A stretch of DNA of 7,744 bases from Bacteroidota bacterium (GTDB lineage Bacteria; Bacteroidota; Bacteroidia; Bacteroidales; Prolixibacteraceae), in contig JAMDDG010000249.1 in NCBI GenBank assembly GCA_023488865.1, positions 1-7,744 on the forward strand. The letters are read 5' to 3'. How positions within the stretch are numbered: position 1 is the first letter of the stretch; each line of letters opens with the position of its first letter. Below the pieces are notes generated by a model. That model worked only from the letters and a program-made list of their open reading frames with translations. It ran no database searches and was not told where the DNA came from. Positions 6,142 through 7,744 of this stretch are shown piece after piece. The position numbers and the translations under genes were made by a program.

Positions 6142-7744
6142 CGGCAATGGTCATTTCATCTACTAAATGTTTTGCCCCTGCAAATTTATCGATGATCCAT
6201 AAAACAAAACGAATATCCACACAGATACATTTTTGCAGGTCCGGTTCGTAAGCGATGTCGCCGCTCATGGCTTCCCAGTTACCGTCGAAAGCCAATCCGA
6301 TAAGTTCACCATTGGCGTTCATCACCGGACTTCCCGAATTGCCGCCGGTAATGTCGTTGTTGGTAGTAAAACAGGTATGCAGGGTTCCGTCCTTATCGGC
6401 ATATCTGCCGTAATCAGCGGCATGGTACAGATCGATCAGATGTTTGGGAAAGTCAAAGTCAGCATCCCCTGCTATCCCTTTTTCGGCATAACCTTTCAAC
6501 GTGGTAAAATAGTTGTAGTGCACGCCATCCCTTGGATTGTAATCCCCTACTTTACCGTACGTCAATCGCATTGTAGAGTTGGCATCGGGATAAATTGTTT
6601 TGTCCTTGTTCATTTCATTTAAGCCGGCCACAAAAAGTTTTTTCCCATTTTCGAGATCTGCGGTAGACTTGAGTAAATCTTTACCGATGGTTCCCATCGC
6701 CACCAAAATAGACCGCATTGCAACAAAAACCGGGTCTTTATCGAGAACTTTTTTCGACGGCTTCTTTAGGAAAGCTTCCAATTTTTGCTGATCCGGGAAA
6801 ATGCTCTTTTTGAAGAGATGTTTGGCAAAAGCATCATAATTACCTTTGTATTTTTTGGGTACCTCTTCAATGAAGGATGGATGGTATTTGTCAGCTACAT
6901 TTTCGGCATACATTTTCGTCAAAGCTGCCGTGATTTTCTGATCTGTTTCGGCATCATAGTCTTTGTAAAATTCGGCAAAAGAAGCTTTAAACCTATCGGA
7001 TGCTGCTTTGATTTTGTCTTTGTCATTGCCCTTGAGTTCATCGAACAGGGAGCTTGCTCCCAAGGCGAACCGATAGATTTCAGGCCCCCCAAACAGCGCT
7101 TCCCGAGCGTATTCTGAGGCAATTTTCTCATCAACAGACTGGTAGGATTTTGCAATGTTACTGAGTGCATCTCCATATTTTGCTTTCCTGGCGGGATTTT
7201 GGTTGACCCATTTTGTAAAATCCCTCTCAACAGCCAATTTTTTATCTAACACGTTCAAAGCAGAAAGCCCCATGTTCTGGCCAATTGAATATTTGTAATA
7301 GTTGGAACTGATTGCAAATTTGGATGCATACTGGATCCGGTTTTTTTCACCTTTGGCCATGTAAGCCCCAATGAGCTCCAATTTGGCTGCCCTTACCTTG
7401 ATGCGGATTTTGTTGACAACATCCATGGTATATTTCAAACCAAAAGAGGTCAGGTAGCGGTTGGTCCTGCCGGGATAGCCCATGATCATCGTAAAGTCGT
7501 TCATCTTTTCCCCCGCTAACGAAACGGGCAGGTAATGTTTAGGATGGTAGGGGACGTTCTCTTTGGCATATTCGGCAGGTTTCCCGTCGGGCGCACAATA
7601 AATCCGGAACATGGAAAAATCGCCTGTGTGACGTGGCCACATCCAGTTGTCTGCTTCGCCCCCGAACTTGCCAATCGATTGTGGTGGGGCCCCCACCAAA
7701 CGAACATCTTTAAATGTTTCAGTGACAAACAGGTAGAAGGTGTT
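6137..7744 (-). CDS. S46-family dipeptidyl-peptidase, DPP7 type (N-terminus outside window)
   Basis: The visible 535 residues are the C-terminal three quarters of an S46 serine peptidase (full length about 710-720), which removes dipeptides from peptide N-termini, usually in the periplasm. The frame is open to base 7744, so the gene starts beyond the window and its signal peptide and catalytic histidine are not seen. Visible landmarks, counted from the window edge, are N33-W34, which binds the substrate amino terminus in characterised S46 enzymes; the catalytic Asp D42 in WPRHTGDF; and the catalytic serine S470 in GGNSGSPV. G488 (FDGNWEAMSGDI), 18 residues after the serine, fits DPP7-type enzymes preferring hydrophobic P1 residues; DPP11, specific for Asp/Glu, has arginine there. 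TTG at 7699 is an internal leucine, not a start. The stop TAG (6137-6139) lies inside a repeat unit. Confidence 0.93.
   Translation of the reverse strand, partial: NTFYLFVTETFKDVRLVGAPPQSIGKFGGEADNWMWPRHTGDFSMFRIYCAPDGKPAEYAKENVPYHPKHYLPVSLAGEKMNDFTMIMGYPGRTNRYLTSFGLKYTMDVVNKIRIKVRAAKLELIGAYMAKGEKNRIQYASKFAISSNYYKYSIGQNMGLSALNVLDKKLAVERDFTKWVNQNPARKAKYGDALSNIAKSYQSVDEKIASEYAREALFGGPEIYRFALGASSLFDELKGNDKDKIKAASDRFKASFAEFYKDYDAETDQKITAALTKMYAENVADKYHPSFIEEVPKKYKGNYDAFAKHLFKKSIFPDQQKLEAFLKKPSKKVLDKDPVFVAMRSILVAMGTIGKDLLKSTADLENGKKLFVAGLNEMNKDKTIYPDANSTMRLTYGKVGDYNPRDGVHYNYFTTLKGYAEKGIAGDADFDFPKHLIDLYHAADYGRYADKDGTLHTCFTTNNDITGGNSGSPVMNANGELIGLAFDGNWEAMSGDIAYEPDLQKCICVDIRFVLWIIDKFAGAKHLVDEMTIAG

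Noticed and set aside
6785..7117. 110-residue open frame on the plus strand opposite the peptidase gene
   Set aside because: It is a shadow of the S46 coding sequence; the other plus-strand frames at 5803-6791 are likewise antisense to rnhA or the peptidase with no recognisable domain.
1..7744. A new defence, mobile or biosynthetic system
   Set aside because: All seven genes belong to well-known housekeeping or catabolic families, and no integrase, transposase, toxin-antitoxin pair, nuclease-helicase set or CRISPR-like array is present.

Overview
The window looks like a chromosomal housekeeping segment from a Gram-negative member of the Bacteroidetes, most likely Bacteroidales. Four things support this. 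An S46 dipeptidyl-peptidase of the DPP7 type is present. A Kdo transferase implies lipid A/LPS. A promoter element matches the Bacteroidetes -7 consensus TAnnTTTG. No convincing Shine-Dalgarno sequences precede the starts. Genus is not resolvable by eye.

Plus strand, 1-1352: the end of an iron-sulfur cluster (SUF) assembly locus. It holds the C-terminal part of the cysteine desulfurase SufS (cut by the window edge), then SufE behind its own likely promoter, then a MIP18/DUF59 SUF-associated protein one base after sufE. SufS takes sulfur from cysteine, SufE carries it as a persulfide, and the MIP18-type protein assists cluster assembly or delivery. The scaffold genes sufBCD are presumably upstream.

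Minus strand, 7744-1442: four genes in one direction. In transcription order they are an S46 peptidase (DPP7, N-terminus outside the window), ribonuclease HI (rnhA), Kdo transferase (waaA), and a B12-dependent class II ribonucleotide reductase (nrdJ). rnhA and waaA are 47 bp apart and probably cotranscribed. nrdJ has a 271-bp upstream region with a possible promoter and a 12-bp direct repeat. It ends at a strong intrinsic terminator between the convergent suf and nrdJ units. The functions (peptide catabolism, R-loop/RNA primer removal, LPS core, dNTP synthesis) are not obviously linked.

The most notable non-coding structures are a heptameric tandem repeat directly upstream of the sufE promoter, and a palindrome fused to a 17-bp-period tandem array whose last unit contains the stop codon of the peptidase gene. 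No stretch over 300 bp lacks a gene. I found no tRNA, rRNA, CRISPR, insertion sequence or evident new multi-gene system.
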